Origin: Pseudomonas sp. Root71 | Lineage (GTDB): Bacteria > Pseudomonadota > Gammaproteobacteria > Pseudomonadales > Pseudomonadaceae | Assembly (NCBI RefSeq): GCF_001429045.1 | Contig: NZ_LMHY01000029.1 | Location: 451,869-515,868, forward strand | Direction of reading: 5' to 3' | Length of the DNA: 64,000 nt | In this document: positions 1 to 8,293 of the stretch, piece by piece | How positions within the stretch are numbered: position 1 is the stretch's first letter | Layout of the letters: each line of letters starts with the position of its first letter | Program-made: the position numbers and the translations under genes | Notes under the pieces: generated by a model | What the model was told of the DNA's origin: nothing | The model's input: the letters and a program-made list of their open reading frames with translations, nothing else | The model's database searches: none

Positions 1-1
1 C

Positions 2-1669
2 TTTGAAGAAAGCCTAAAAACCCTGAACCTTCAGGCAGGCTCCATCATCACCGGTGTTATCGTTGATATCGATTACCAGGCTCGCTGGGTAACCGTTCAC
101 GCTGGCCTGAAGTCTGAAGCACTCATCCCGCTTGAGCAGTTCTACAACGACGCTGGCGAACTGAACATCAACGTCGGTGACGAAGTTCACGTTGCTCTGG
201 ACTCGGTTGAAGACGGCTTTGGCGAAACCAAGCTGTCCCGTGAAAAAGCCAAGCGCGCTGAATGCTGGATTGTTCTGGAAGCAGCCTTCGCAGCCGAAGA
301 AGTGGTCAAGGGCGTTATCAACGGTAAGGTTAAAGGCGGCTTCACTGTCGACGTTAACGGCATCCGTGCGTTCCTGCCAGGTTCTCTGGTTGACGTCCGT
401 CCAGTGCGCGACACCACGCACCTGGAAGGCAAAGAGCTGGAATTCAAGGTCATCAAGCTGGACCAGAAGCGCAACAACGTTGTCGTTTCCCGTCGTAGCG
501 TCCTGGAAGCCGAGAACTCCGCCGAGCGCGAAGCTCTGCTGGAATCCCTGCAGGAAGGCCAACAAGTCAAAGGTATCGTCAAGAACCTCACCGATTACGG
601 CGCATTCGTCGATCTGGGTGGCGTCGATGGCCTGCTGCACATTACCGACATGGCTTGGAAGCGTATCAAGCATCCTTCCGAAATCGTCAACGTTGGCGAC
701 GAGATCGATGTCAAGGTTCTGAAGTACGATCGCGAGCGCAATCGTGTTTCCCTGGGCCTGAAGCAGCTGGGCGAAGATCCATGGGTTGCTATCAAAGCCC
801 GTTACCCAGAAAGCACTCGCGTTACCGCGCGTGTAACCAACCTGACCGACTACGGCTGCTTCGCTGAGCTGGAAGAAGGCGTTGAAGGTCTGGTACACGT
901 TTCTGAAATGGACTGGACCAACAAGAACATCCACCCTTCGAAAGTCGTACAAGTCGGCGACGAAGTGGAAGTTATGGTTCTGGACATCGACGAAGAGCGT
1001 CGTCGTATCTCCCTGGGCATCAAGCAGTGCAAATCTAACCCATGGGAAGATTTCTCTGGCCAGTTCAACAAGGGCGATAAAATCTCCGGCACCATCAAGT
1101 CGATCACCGATTTCGGTATCTTCATTGGTCTGGACGGCGGCATCGACGGCCTGGTTCACCTGTCCGACATCTCCTGGAACGAAGTGGGCGAAGAAGCCGT
1201 TCGCCGCTTCAAGAAAGGCGACGAACTGGACACCGTTATCCTGTCGGTTGACCCAGAGCGCGAGCGCATCTCCCTGGGTATCAAGCAACTGGAAAGCGAT
1301 CCGTTCTCCGAGTACGTTCAAGAGAACGACAAAGGCGCCATCGTTAAAGGCATCGTGAAGGAAGTTGACGCTAAAGGCGCCATCATCACTCTGGCCGACG
1401 ATATCGAAGCGACTCTGAAAGCCTCCGAAATCAGCCGTGACCGCGTTGAAGACGCGCGCAACGTTCTGAAAGAAGGCGAAGAAGTAGAAGCCAAGATCAT
1501 CAGCGTTGACCGCAAGAGCCGTGTAATTCAGCTCTCGATCAAGTCGAAAGACGTTGAAGACGAGAAAGAAGCAATCCAGAGCCTGCGCGACAAGCCAGTA
1601 GCTACTGATGCTCCTGTGGCCACCACTCTGGGTGACCTGCTGCGTGCACAAATGGAAAAGCAGAACTAA
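2..1669 (+). CDS. rpsA: 30S ribosomal protein S1, 5' end cut by the window
   Basis: Encodes ribosomal protein S1, which binds mRNA on the 30S subunit and helps start translation of most messages. The reading frame is open from base 2 and already begins inside the first S1 (OB-fold) domain; only about eight N-terminal residues appear to be missing. Six S1 repeats can be followed, with the recurring pattern VKGIV..LTDYGAFVDL..GxxGLLHxxD, for example at bases 570-650, 830-910 and 1090-1170. It ends TAA at 1667-1669, directly before a strong terminator. Codon use is that of a highly expressed gene. Its position upstream of ihfB is the usual Pseudomonas arrangement. Confidence 0.98.
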   Translation, partial: FEESLKTLNLQAGSIITGVIVDIDYQARWVTVHAGLKSEALIPLEQFYNDAGELNINVGDEVHVALDSVEDGFGETKLSREKAKRAECWIVLEAAFAAEEVVKGVINGKVKGGFTVDVNGIRAFLPGSLVDVRPVRDTTHLEGKELEFKVIKLDQKRNNVVVSRRSVLEAENSAEREALLESLQEGQQVKGIVKNLTDYGAFVDLGGVDGLLHITDMAWKRIKHPSEIVNVGDEIDVKVLKYDRERNRVSLGLKQLGEDPWVAIKARYPESTRVTARVTNLTDYGCFAELEEGVEGLVHVSEMDWTNKNIHPSKVVQVGDEVEVMVLDIDEERRRISLGIKQCKSNPWEDFSGQFNKGDKISGTIKSITDFGIFIGLDGGIDGLVHLSDISWNEVGEEAVRRFKKGDELDTVILSVDPERERISLGIKQLESDPFSEYVQENDKGAIVKGIVKEVDAKGAIITLADDIEATLKASEISRDRVEDARNVLKEGEEVEAKIISVDRKSRVIQLSIKSKDVEDEKEAIQSLRDKPVATDAPVATTLGDLLRAQMEKQN

Positions 1670-1684
1670 GTTCTGACTTTCTGT

Positions 1685-1714
1685 AAAAAAGGGCGACTTC
1701 GGTCGCCCTTTTTT
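1685..1714 (+). terminator. Rho-independent terminator of rpsA
   Basis: A seven-base-pair stem GGGCGAC/GTCGCCC closes a TTCG loop (1691-1708), flanked by six A on the left and six T on the right. The C(UUCG)G tetraloop makes it very stable. It lies 16 bases after the rpsA stop codon. Confidence 0.92.
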
Positions 1715-1790
1715 GTGCCTGGCGTTTGGTGGATAACCTGCGGATGTAGTTGCTTGGGGTGTGAACCAAAAATATCGAGAGAAGGTCTGA

Positions 1791-1832
1791 ATGTTTAGTC
1801 GGATCAAACGCTTATTTGCAGCTAGGCTTTAG
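1791..1832 (+). CDS. Possible 13-residue micro-ORF
   Basis: ATG at 1791 is preceded by a good ribosome-binding sequence (GAGAGAAGG, 1777-1785) and opens a 13-codon frame, MFSRIKRLFAARL, ended by TAG. The peptide is basic and amphipathic. It sits between the rpsA terminator and the small lipoprotein gene and may be a leader peptide, a remnant or chance. Only the ribosome-binding site supports it. Confidence 0.2.
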   Translation: MFSRIKRLFAARL

Positions 1833-1879
1833 CCTGAGGTTGATGATCGCCCGATAGGCTTTCTGGCAAAAGGACGTGA

Positions 1880-2164
1880 ATGAACAAGCTCATTGTCGCA
1901 GTAGCAGTGCTGGCATTGGCGGGTTGTACCACCAACGCCAAAACTCACGTAGTGCGTGGGGTTAGCGGTATTGAGGTCGATTGTTCGGGGCTAGGTTCGA
2001 AGTGGGAGAAGTGTTACAAGCGTGCAGCCAAGGAATGTAAGGGGGTGGGCTACCAAGTGGTAGCAAGGTCTGATGATCTCAAGGAAGGGGAGGAGGAGGG
2101 AGGGCTTTTTGGGTTCAACCCGGCAGGTTTCCTGACGCGCACCCTGTTGGTGATTTGCCGGTGA
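1880..2164 (+). CDS. Small lipoprotein of unknown function
   Basis: A 94-residue protein with a short lipoprotein signal: positively charged start (MNK), hydrophobic run and lipobox LAGC with the acylated Cys at residue 16. The mature part is hydrophilic, with Cys residues at about 35, 45 and 53 in a pattern (VDCSGLGSKWEKCYKRA) that I associate with a small lipoprotein family of Proteobacteria without known role. The C-terminal segment after an acidic stretch (EGEEEGG) is rich in hydrophobic residues and ends in CR. The predicted place is the periplasmic face of a membrane. It stands alone between rpsA and ihfB. Confidence 0.7.
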   Translation: MNKLIVAVAVLALAGCTTNAKTHVVRGVSGIEVDCSGLGSKWEKCYKRAAKECKGVGYQVVARSDDLKEGEEEGGLFGFNPAGFLTRTLLVICR

Positions 2165-2313
2165 GAGGGTGATCGCCCAGAGTCTTCCTGATCCAGGAAT
2201 CAAGCATTTCGGGGGGCTGGGATGGATGGCAAAACTCAGGCTGTTCAAAATCGCGCAGGCGTGCTAAAACCTTTGAAGCGCTGATCTAGCTGCTTGAAAA
2301 AGAAGGGAAAAAT

Positions 2314-2628
2314 ATGACGAAGTCGGAGTTGATCGAACGAATTGTCACCCATCAAGGGCTGCTCTCATCCAAGGATGTGGAGTTGGCCATCAAGACCATG
2401 CTTGAGCAAATGTCCCAATGTCTGGCTACCGGGGATCGGATCGAGATCCGGGGGTTTGGCAGCTTCTCTCTGCACTACCGTGCGCCGCGGGTAGGGCGCA
2501 ATCCGAAAACCGGCCAGTCTGTAAGTCTCGACGGCAAGTTCGTTCCGCATTTCAAGCCGGGTAAAGAGCTGCGTGATCGTGTAAATGAGGATGAGGAGGG
2601 TGTAGGTGGCGATGAGTTGGCGAGATAA
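2314..2628 (+). CDS. ihfB: Integration host factor subunit beta
   Basis: IHF-beta pairs with IHF-alpha to bind and sharply bend DNA at specific sites, acting in transcription, recombination and replication. The sequence begins MTKSELIERI and carries the DNA-binding arm GFGSFSLHYRAPRVGRNPKT and the C-terminal FKPGKELRDRVN, all typical of the family. At 104 residues it is about ten longer than the P. aeruginosa protein as I remember it, because of an acidic/Gly-rich tail (EDEEGVGGDELAR). This tail overlaps the start of the next gene, so the two are probably translationally coupled. The ATG at 2314 is preceded by AGAAGGGAAAA. Confidence 0.96.
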   Translation: MTKSELIERIVTHQGLLSSKDVELAIKTMLEQMSQCLATGDRIEIRGFGSFSLHYRAPRVGRNPKTGQSVSLDGKFVPHFKPGKELRDRVNEDEEGVGGDELAR

Positions 2629-2857
2629 GAGTCGCATCAAGCGGTTCATGATTACCGGGCTTGTCTTGTTAACATCAGTTGCATGCCTGCTCTTCGTGCT
2701 GGAAAACCAGCAGCTTGTTGTCGTTTCCTTCCTCGGTTTTTCTTCACCTCAACTACAGATCTCGATGTTCGGAGTCGCGTCGTTCCTGGTGGGGATGATC
2801 TTTGGTGGTGGGGTTGTGGTGGCTCATTTTCTGGGGGGCAGGAGGCGTGGGCGATAG
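2606..2857 (+). CDS. LapA-domain (DUF1049) inner-membrane protein
   Basis: An 83-residue protein with two membrane segments (about residues 14-31 and 48-74) and the family signature LFVLENQQ..VVSFLG. In E. coli the related LapA (YciS) works with LapB in control of lipopolysaccharide synthesis, so a place beside O-antigen genes fits. The start is taken as GTG 2606, five bases after AGGAGGG (2594-2600). ATG 2612 is an alternative two codons downstream. The gene overlaps the end of ihfB by 23 bases. The C-terminus is basic (GGRRRGR). Confidence 0.8.
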   Translation: MAMSWRDKSRIKRFMITGLVLLTSVACLLFVLENQQLVVVSFLGFSSPQLQISMFGVASFLVGMIFGGGVVVAHFLGGRRRGR

Positions 2858-3033
2858 GCTGGGTATTGATTTGTTTTATATTTTTTAATGCGCTCGATCT
2901 AGTATGTAATACAGTATTTTGCGAGAGCAGATAAGGGGGGACTCCTTTGTCTGCTTGGTTTGCGTTGATGTTTCTCAAGTGGTCTAGCATGTGTAGTTAA
3001 TGTAACCGCTTAAGTAAAAAAGGTTAACAAAAT

Positions 3034-4074
3034 ATGCGTGTCGATTCAAAAATAAATAGTAACTCGGAATATTTTGATTTTCAGAAGTTTGTTCGTGCGA
3101 TTTTTCGACAAAAACTTGTTGTTATTGGATTTACTATATTAGGTGCTGCTCTCGCAGCGAGCTATGCTTTCCTTGCTACACCCGTTTATGAGGCGAAGGC
3201 TTTTGTGATGCCGCCGTCTCAGAATGACATATCAAACTTTAACTATGGTCGAATGAAAGAGTCGGAGTTGGTTCCTTACACTGTTAAGGATGTCTATGAT
3301 ATCTACACGCGATATTTGCAAGCGGAGTCGCTCCGTCTAGAGTTTTTTAGCAAAATTTATGTGCCGAGTTTGTCCGCGCAGGAGCGGGAAAAGTCCCGGA
3401 ATGTCCTGTATTCGACGTTCTCTCAGGTGCTGCGTGTGGTTCCGCCGCTTAGGGAGACCTCTGACAGGTATTCGGTTGTCGTGCAGACTAGTGATCCACA
3501 GAAGGCCAAAGAGTGGGTTGGGGCATATGTTGCACGGGCCGGTGAATTGGCGAAGAACGAAATGATCAAGAACGTTTCAATTGAGTCTGAGGTTCGGGCT
3601 CGTAATCTGGAGCAGCAGATAAGTTCTGCCAGGGGCAAAAGCAGCAAGGCCAGAGAGGATTCGATCGCTAGATTGAGTGAGGCGCTGCGGATCGCTGAGT
3701 CAATCGGTCTGGAGAAACCGCCCTCGATCACGGTGAGTCAATCTGTAATTGCGGGTGGAGAGGCGGGTCAGCTTACGTACATGCGTGGCTCGAAAGCGCT
3801 AAAGGCGGAAATTGAAAGTTTGCAGGCTCGCAAGTCCGATGACCCCTTTACGGAGCATTTGCGTGATCTTCAGGATCGATACTATTTCTTTAAGGAATTA
3901 AAAACAGAGCCGGCATCGGTATCTGTCTATCGGCAAGACGGGGCAGTGGAGTTGCCGGACAGCCCGGTGAAACCTAACAAAGTGCTGATCCTTATATTGG
4001 GTGTTATTGGGGGGCTTATCACAGGCGTTGCTTTTGTATTGCTTCGTGGACTCTTAGCGGTAAAATCTGAATAG
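3034..4074 (+). CDS. wzz: O-antigen chain-length determinant protein Wzz
   Basis: Wzz is an inner-membrane co-polymerase that sets how many repeat units the polymerase Wzy joins before ligation to lipid A-core. The 346-residue protein has the expected plan: a cytoplasmic N-terminus, a first membrane helix at about residues 31-51, a large periplasmic part with coiled-coil character (about 170-210 and 245-290), and a second helix at about 316-338 preceded by the proline-rich motif LPDSPVKPNK. It is the first gene of the O-antigen region and is A+T-rich compared with rpsA. AAAAAAGG stands about ten bases before ATG 3034. A second Wzz-like gene lies near 28-29.5 kb. Confidence 0.93.
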   Translation: MRVDSKINSNSEYFDFQKFVRAIFRQKLVVIGFTILGAALAASYAFLATPVYEAKAFVMPPSQNDISNFNYGRMKESELVPYTVKDVYDIYTRYLQAESLRLEFFSKIYVPSLSAQEREKSRNVLYSTFSQVLRVVPPLRETSDRYSVVVQTSDPQKAKEWVGAYVARAGELAKNEMIKNVSIESEVRARNLEQQISSARGKSSKAREDSIARLSEALRIAESIGLEKPPSITVSQSVIAGGEAGQLTYMRGSKALKAEIESLQARKSDDPFTEHLRDLQDRYYFFKELKTEPASVSVYRQDGAVELPDSPVKPNKVLILILGVIGGLITGVAFVLLRGLLAVKSE

Positions 4075-4562
4075 CTGAATTTCAGTTCTTTGTCTGATTT
4101 TTATAAGTGACGTATCGCCCATGGAAGGGCCTTTTATCTGCGGGCTAAGCGTTGTGTCGATCCGGTTAGCCAGGTCAGGGCGGTTTCTTCTTGAGGTTGT
4201 GGCTGCGATCACCTTCCTGCTGTCAGTTCTGATAAGGTTTTTTCCTTGAAGAGGAAATCCATTTTGTCGGATTTTGCATGTTTTTTCAGGTGCGGGGTTG
4301 AGTAGTTGCCCGGTATCGTGATAGGCAGGTCTCGCTCGAAAAATAGCTGTTGCGTTGCGATGGCTTGTCTTGCTGCGGTGGCTCTCAATGCATGCGGAAG
4401 GGGGAGGGGGCTCCTTCTTGGCTTTCTGAAAATTGTTATGGCTCCATTAGGCGCTTTCGGTATAATTTCTGGTTTACGCAGCCGTGATTTTCGTTTCTAT
4501 GGCGCAAGATTTGGCGCGCTTTTTACGATCGACTTAATATTGATGAATGGCAAGGGAAAACA
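4075..4562. other. 488-base non-coding leader ahead of the sugar genes
   Basis: No convincing gene is present. A 92-codon frame starting at a TTG (4306) has no ribosome-binding site and runs into wbpO. The first half is mixed, the second half A+T-rich. The sequence AGCCAGGTCAGGGCGGT (4168-4184) resembles part of the JUMPstart element found ahead of polysaccharide operons, but the conserved GGCGGTAGCGTG core is not complete. The interval most likely holds the promoter and a long 5' leader of the wbpO-wzy transcript. Confidence 0.5.
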
Positions 4563-5840
4563 ATGCTTAAACTCGAAGATGTAAAGTTGGCCATAGTGGG
4601 TCTCGGTTATGTGGGCTTGCCGCTGGCGGTTGAGTTTGGCAAAAAAATGCAAGTGGTCGGATTTGATATCAGTCAGCGTCGAATCGAAGCGCTAAAGGCC
4701 GGTCATGACGCTACTCTTGAAGTATCTGATTGTGAGTTGCGCTCTGCATCTGCTTTGAGTTTTAGCTCTGTGCTGGAAGAATTGTCTGCCTGCAATATAT
4801 TTATTGTTACCGTTCCAACCCCGATTGATGAGCATAAGAGACCGGATCTGACTCCTTTGATTAAAGCCAGTGAGTCGATTGGTCGTGTTTTGAAAAAGGG
4901 CGATATCGTTATTTATGAGTCAACGGTCTATCCAGGTGCTACTGAGGAAGATTGTGTTCCTGTGCTGGAGAAAGTATCCGGACTGAAGTTCAATGTTGAT
5001 TTTTATGCAGGCTATAGCCCTGAGCGTATAAATCCTGGCGATAAAGAGCATCGTGTTACTACCATCAAGAAAGTAACTGCCGGGTCCACTCCAGAGGTTG
5101 CTGACCTGGTCGATGCTTTGTATAACACAATCATTATTGCCGGGACTCATAAGGCCAAGAGTATCAAGGTTGCCGAAGCGGCAAAGGTTATTGAGAACAC
5201 GCAGCGCGACTTGAACATTGCCCTGATCAATGAGTTGGCACTTATTTTTAATAAAATGGGTATCGATACTGAGGCGGTTCTGGAAGCAGCGGGAACGAAG
5301 TGGAACTTCCTGCCTTTCCGTCCAGGGCTGGTCGGTGGTCACTGCATCGGTGTGGACCCCTATTATCTGACTCACAAAGCACAGTCCATTGGTTATCACC
5401 CCGAGATCATTTTAGCGGGACGTCGTTTGAATGACAGCATGGGTGCCTATGTGGTCTCTCAACTAGTCAAGGCGATGCTGAAGCGCAAAATCCATGTTGA
5501 TGGTGCTCGCGTCCTGATCATGGGATTGACGTTCAAAGAAAACTGCCCGGACCTGCGTAACACCAAAATCATCGATATTGTGAATGAACTCGCTGAATTC
5601 AATATTGTTGTTGACGTTTATGATCCGTGGGTAGATGCGGCAGAGGCAATGCACGAGTATTCAATCACTCCTATCGGCCAGCCACAGGTTAATTCTTACG
5701 ACGGTATCATTCTGGCTGTCGCGCATAATGAATTCTCTGCAATGGGGGCTGAACAGATTCGGAGCCTGGGTAAGGCAGAGCACGTTCTCTATGACCTTAA
5801 GTACCTGCTGGATGCCTCTCAATCAGATTTGCGTCTCTGA
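4563..5840 (+). CDS. wbpO: UDP-N-acetylhexosamine 6-dehydrogenase (WbpO/TviB type)
   Basis: Oxidises C-6 of a UDP-HexNAc twice with NAD+ to give the uronic acid (UDP-GalNAcA or UDP-GlcNAcA). The 425-residue protein shows the N-terminal Rossmann motif GLGYVGLPLA (residues 13-22), the central PTPIDEHKRPDL segment, the dimer-interface region NTQRDLNIALINE, and the catalytic-Cys motif GGHCIGVDPYYL in the C-terminal half. The Vi-antigen protein TviB and P. aeruginosa O6 WbpO share this form. It is followed directly by wbpP, the partner C4-epimerase, which supports UDP-GalNAcA as the product. It overlaps no gene and has a short A-rich space before ATG 4563. Confidence 0.92.
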   Translation: MLKLEDVKLAIVGLGYVGLPLAVEFGKKMQVVGFDISQRRIEALKAGHDATLEVSDCELRSASALSFSSVLEELSACNIFIVTVPTPIDEHKRPDLTPLIKASESIGRVLKKGDIVIYESTVYPGATEEDCVPVLEKVSGLKFNVDFYAGYSPERINPGDKEHRVTTIKKVTAGSTPEVADLVDALYNTIIIAGTHKAKSIKVAEAAKVIENTQRDLNIALINELALIFNKMGIDTEAVLEAAGTKWNFLPFRPGLVGGHCIGVDPYYLTHKAQSIGYHPEIILAGRRLNDSMGAYVVSQLVKAMLKRKIHVDGARVLIMGLTFKENCPDLRNTKIIDIVNELAEFNIVVDVYDPWVDAAEAMHEYSITPIGQPQVNSYDGIILAVAHNEFSAMGAEQIRSLGKAEHVLYDLKYLLDASQSDLRL

Positions 5841-5901
5841 ATCTCAGGGTCAGTAATGACCCTGATTCGTTACCGCCGGAAAAATTCAAGTCGAGAACTA
5901 C

Positions 5902-6951
5902 ATGACCCGTTTCGAAGAAGTTAAAGCTGAAATTCAACAATCCCCAAAGGTTTGGCTGGTGACGGGGGTAGCCGGATTTATTGGCTCCAATTTATTGGAG
6001 ACACTGCTGCAATTAGATCAGCGGGTTGTAGGTCTCGATAACTTTGCAACAGGGCACCAGCGTAATCTCGATGAAGTGCAGTCGGTAGTGAGTCCTGAGC
6101 AATGGGCGCGGTTCGCACTGGTAAAAGGCGATATCAGAAACATTGACGATTGCAGGAATGCGATGATTTTTCCTGCGGCCACTGACATTCCGGTGGACTA
6201 CGTTTTGCATCAGGCTGCATTAGGCTCTGTTCCTCGCTCTATCAATGACCCCATTACAACGAACAGCACCAATATCGACGGTTTTTTGAACATGTTGGTT
6301 GCGGCAAAGGACGCGAAAGTAAAAAGTTTTACTTATGCCGCGTCCAGTTCTACCTATGGGGATCATCCTGGGCTTCCCAAGGTTGAAGGTGTGATTGGCA
6401 AGCCGCTTTCCCCTTATGCGGTCACGAAGTATGTAAATGAGTTGTATGCTGAGGTTTTTTCCAGCACATACGGTTTCAATACCATTGGCCTTCGCTATTT
6501 TAACGTCTTTGGCAAGCGTCAGGATCCAAATGGCGCTTACGCCGCCGTGATTCCTAAGTGGACAGCCGCCATGATCAATAACGAAGAAGTTTTCGTTAAT
6601 GGTGATGGTGAAACCAGTCGAGACTTTTGTTTTGTAGAGAACGCAGTTCAGGCCAATATACTGGCAGCCTGTGCCAGCCCGGAAGCAAAGAATAATGTCT
6701 ACAACGTCGCCGTCGGTGACAGGACGACATTGAATCAGGTTTTTGCCTGTATCAAGGATGCTTTGGCTCGCGTTGATGTCAAGTCTACCTCGGATATGGT
6801 CTATCGGGACTTCCGTGCAGGTGACGTAAGGCACTCGCAGGCAAATATTGATAAGGCAAAGAACCTGTTGGGCTACAAGCCGCTTTTCAATGTTGGTGAA
6901 GGTATGTTGAAAGCAGCAAATTGGTACGTCTCGTTCTTTGCAAGAAGTTAA
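5902..6951 (+). CDS. wbpP: UDP-GlcNAc C4-epimerase (WbpP/TviC type)
   Basis: An extended short-chain dehydrogenase that interconverts UDP-GlcNAc and UDP-GalNAc (or the corresponding uronic acids). The 349-residue protein has the NAD-binding motif GVAGFIGSN near residue 24, the catalytic region AASSSTYGDHP, the pair YAVTK, and the WbpP/TviC-type segment RYFNVFGKRQDPNGAYAAVIP. With wbpO it supplies UDP-GalNAcA for the O unit. It lies 61 bases after wbpO on the same strand. Its stop codon (6949-6951) is only a few bases before the most likely wzx start, which suggests a common transcript. Confidence 0.93.
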   Translation: MTRFEEVKAEIQQSPKVWLVTGVAGFIGSNLLETLLQLDQRVVGLDNFATGHQRNLDEVQSVVSPEQWARFALVKGDIRNIDDCRNAMIFPAATDIPVDYVLHQAALGSVPRSINDPITTNSTNIDGFLNMLVAAKDAKVKSFTYAASSSTYGDHPGLPKVEGVIGKPLSPYAVTKYVNELYAEVFSSTYGFNTIGLRYFNVFGKRQDPNGAYAAVIPKWTAAMINNEEVFVNGDGETSRDFCFVENAVQANILAACASPEAKNNVYNVAVGDRTTLNQVFACIKDALARVDVKSTSDMVYRDFRAGDVRHSQANIDKAKNLLGYKPLFNVGEGMLKAANWYVSFFARS

Positions 6952-6956
6952 AATCA

Positions 6957-8177
6957 GTGATTAAAGAGATCTGCGCAATCACTGTTCTTGCAAACAAGCT
7001 TTGTATGTTTGTCTTGCTGTTTAGTTTGGCGCGAATTTTAGGCGTTGAACTGTATGGCGTATTCTCGTACCACTATGCGATCGTAACAGGTATCGCGACA
7101 GTGGTAGGGGAGTGCTTGAGTGTCGCGTTGAGTCGCTACGCGGTCTTGAATGCCGAAAAAGTAAATTACAAGACTTCCTTGGGGCTCATGTCATGGGGCG
7201 GCATCGTTGTAGGTGCCCTCTGTGTGATCGTGTTTATAGTTTTTCCGGCGCCTGCTTCCTCGTACGAAATGAGTTCTGGTTATTTACTGATCGGAGCATT
7301 CTTTCTAGGTTTCGCTTGTGTTTGCAATTTGACTATAACCGGTCTGATGTTCTCCCTTAATACCTCAGGGAAGTGGGCTGCCGCATTGGCGGTTCATGGG
7401 CTGCTTGGGTTGTTGCTGGTGGTTTCCATTGCGAAGATTGGAGGAGAAATAGAGGGTGTCATTCTAACCCTTGCAATTTGTACGTTAATCGCTCCTGCAT
7501 TTGGTTTTTTTACCATAAAGAAAAGCAAGTTCAGTCATGAGGAGCGGGGACGAGAGTCTTCCTCCTTCCGACAAATGATGGCATTGCTTTCGCGTTCAGG
7601 GGCGCCGACTGTCGCCGGAAGCATGCTTCTCGGGGCTCCTGTCCATATTGTTTGCCTGATGATCTTTGCCAACTCAAGCTTGAATGTGTCTGAGGTTGGC
7701 TATTTCAATCTGTTTTTTCTTTTTTATATTTTGGTAACTGTGCTGCCAAGCTCACTTACATCCTATGCCATTGTAAAGTTGGCAGGGCGTGGAAATAGTG
7801 CCAGCAAATTGTACCTGATGCTCGGGCTATCAATATCAGTTTGTTTGCCTGTGTTTTTGGTTTTGACACAGAGTTATTGGTTGTGTTTGCTTGGTAGTGG
7901 CTTTTGTAGCAAAAATGATCTTCTGGCTTACGCAGTATTGGCGGGTGGCATAGGGCTTACGACTACAATCGTCACTCAAATATTGCATAGCAAAAACATG
8001 ACCAGGGTTGTTTTTCTTGGAAGTTGTTTTTATGCGTTTGTTTATTTGTCAATGACGGTAGTCGCAGGTTTCAAGGGTGATATGTTGGCAATCGATCTTT
8101 TCAGGTCCTTTGTGTTGGCGCTAGTAACTCAACTTACCGTGCTGGCGGTCCTGGGTGGCCGTAAGTTGGTGCTATGA
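6957..8177 (+). CDS. wzx: O-antigen flippase Wzx
   Basis: A polytopic membrane protein expected to move the lipid-linked O unit across the inner membrane. About 12 hydrophobic segments can be counted over 406 residues, separated by short basic loops, as in the Wzx/RfbX branch of the polysaccharide exporter superfamily. The N-terminal segment (ITVLANKLCMFVLLFSLARI) followed by GVELYGVFSY is typical of such flippases. The start is taken as GTG 6957, five bases after the wbpP stop and preceded by AAGAAG. A TTG at 6921 in the same frame would overlap wbpP by 31 bases. Its stop TGA (8175-8177) overlaps an ATG, see the next entry. Confidence 0.82.
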   Translation: MIKEICAITVLANKLCMFVLLFSLARILGVELYGVFSYHYAIVTGIATVVGECLSVALSRYAVLNAEKVNYKTSLGLMSWGGIVVGALCVIVFIVFPAPASSYEMSSGYLLIGAFFLGFACVCNLTITGLMFSLNTSGKWAAALAVHGLLGLLLVVSIAKIGGEIEGVILTLAICTLIAPAFGFFTIKKSKFSHEERGRESSSFRQMMALLSRSGAPTVAGSMLLGAPVHIVCLMIFANSSLNVSEVGYFNLFFLFYILVTVLPSSLTSYAIVKLAGRGNSASKLYLMLGLSISVCLPVFLVLTQSYWLCLLGSGFCSKNDLLAYAVLAGGIGLTTTIVTQILHSKNMTRVVFLGSCFYAFVYLSMTVVAGFKGDMLAIDLFRSFVLALVTQLTVLAVLGGRKLVL

Positions 8178-8293
8178 TAAATGTTTTGGGCGTTAGTTAT
8201 ATTTGTGTGGCGTCCATGACTGAAAGTAATATTGGGGCCAGTGTTGAGTCTGGTTTACGGTTCGGTTGCTTTGTTTTTGTTGGTCAAGGTTAA
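8174..8293 (+). CDS. Possible 39-residue ORF linking wzx and wzy
   Basis: ATG 8174 overlaps the wzx stop (ATGA), and the 39-codon frame ends with TAA 8291-8293, which overlaps the ATG of the wzy frame (TAATG). Such start-stop overlaps normally mark translational coupling. The peptide (MINVLGVSYICVASMTESNI at the start) matches nothing I know. It may only serve to carry ribosomes from wzx to wzy, or be a remnant. A third frame across the same bases also codes for a hydrophobic peptide, so the true protein limits here are unsure. Confidence 0.35.
   Translation: MINVLGVSYICVASMTESNIGASVESGLRFGCFVFVGQG

Noticed and set aside
14..1807. 597-codon open frame on the minus strand opposite rpsA
   Set aside because: It is the mirror of the biased codon use of rpsA; the plus-strand frame is an unmistakable S1 protein, and the antisense frame has no start signal or recognisable domain.
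4168..4184. JUMPstart/ops element
   Set aside because: The similarity covers only part of the element; the functional core GGCGGTAGCGTG is not present, so it is not listed as a regulatory site.
4306..4584. 92-codon frame before wbpO
   Set aside because: TTG start without ribosome-binding site, overlaps wbpO, and the translation looks random apart from a hydrophobic stretch.
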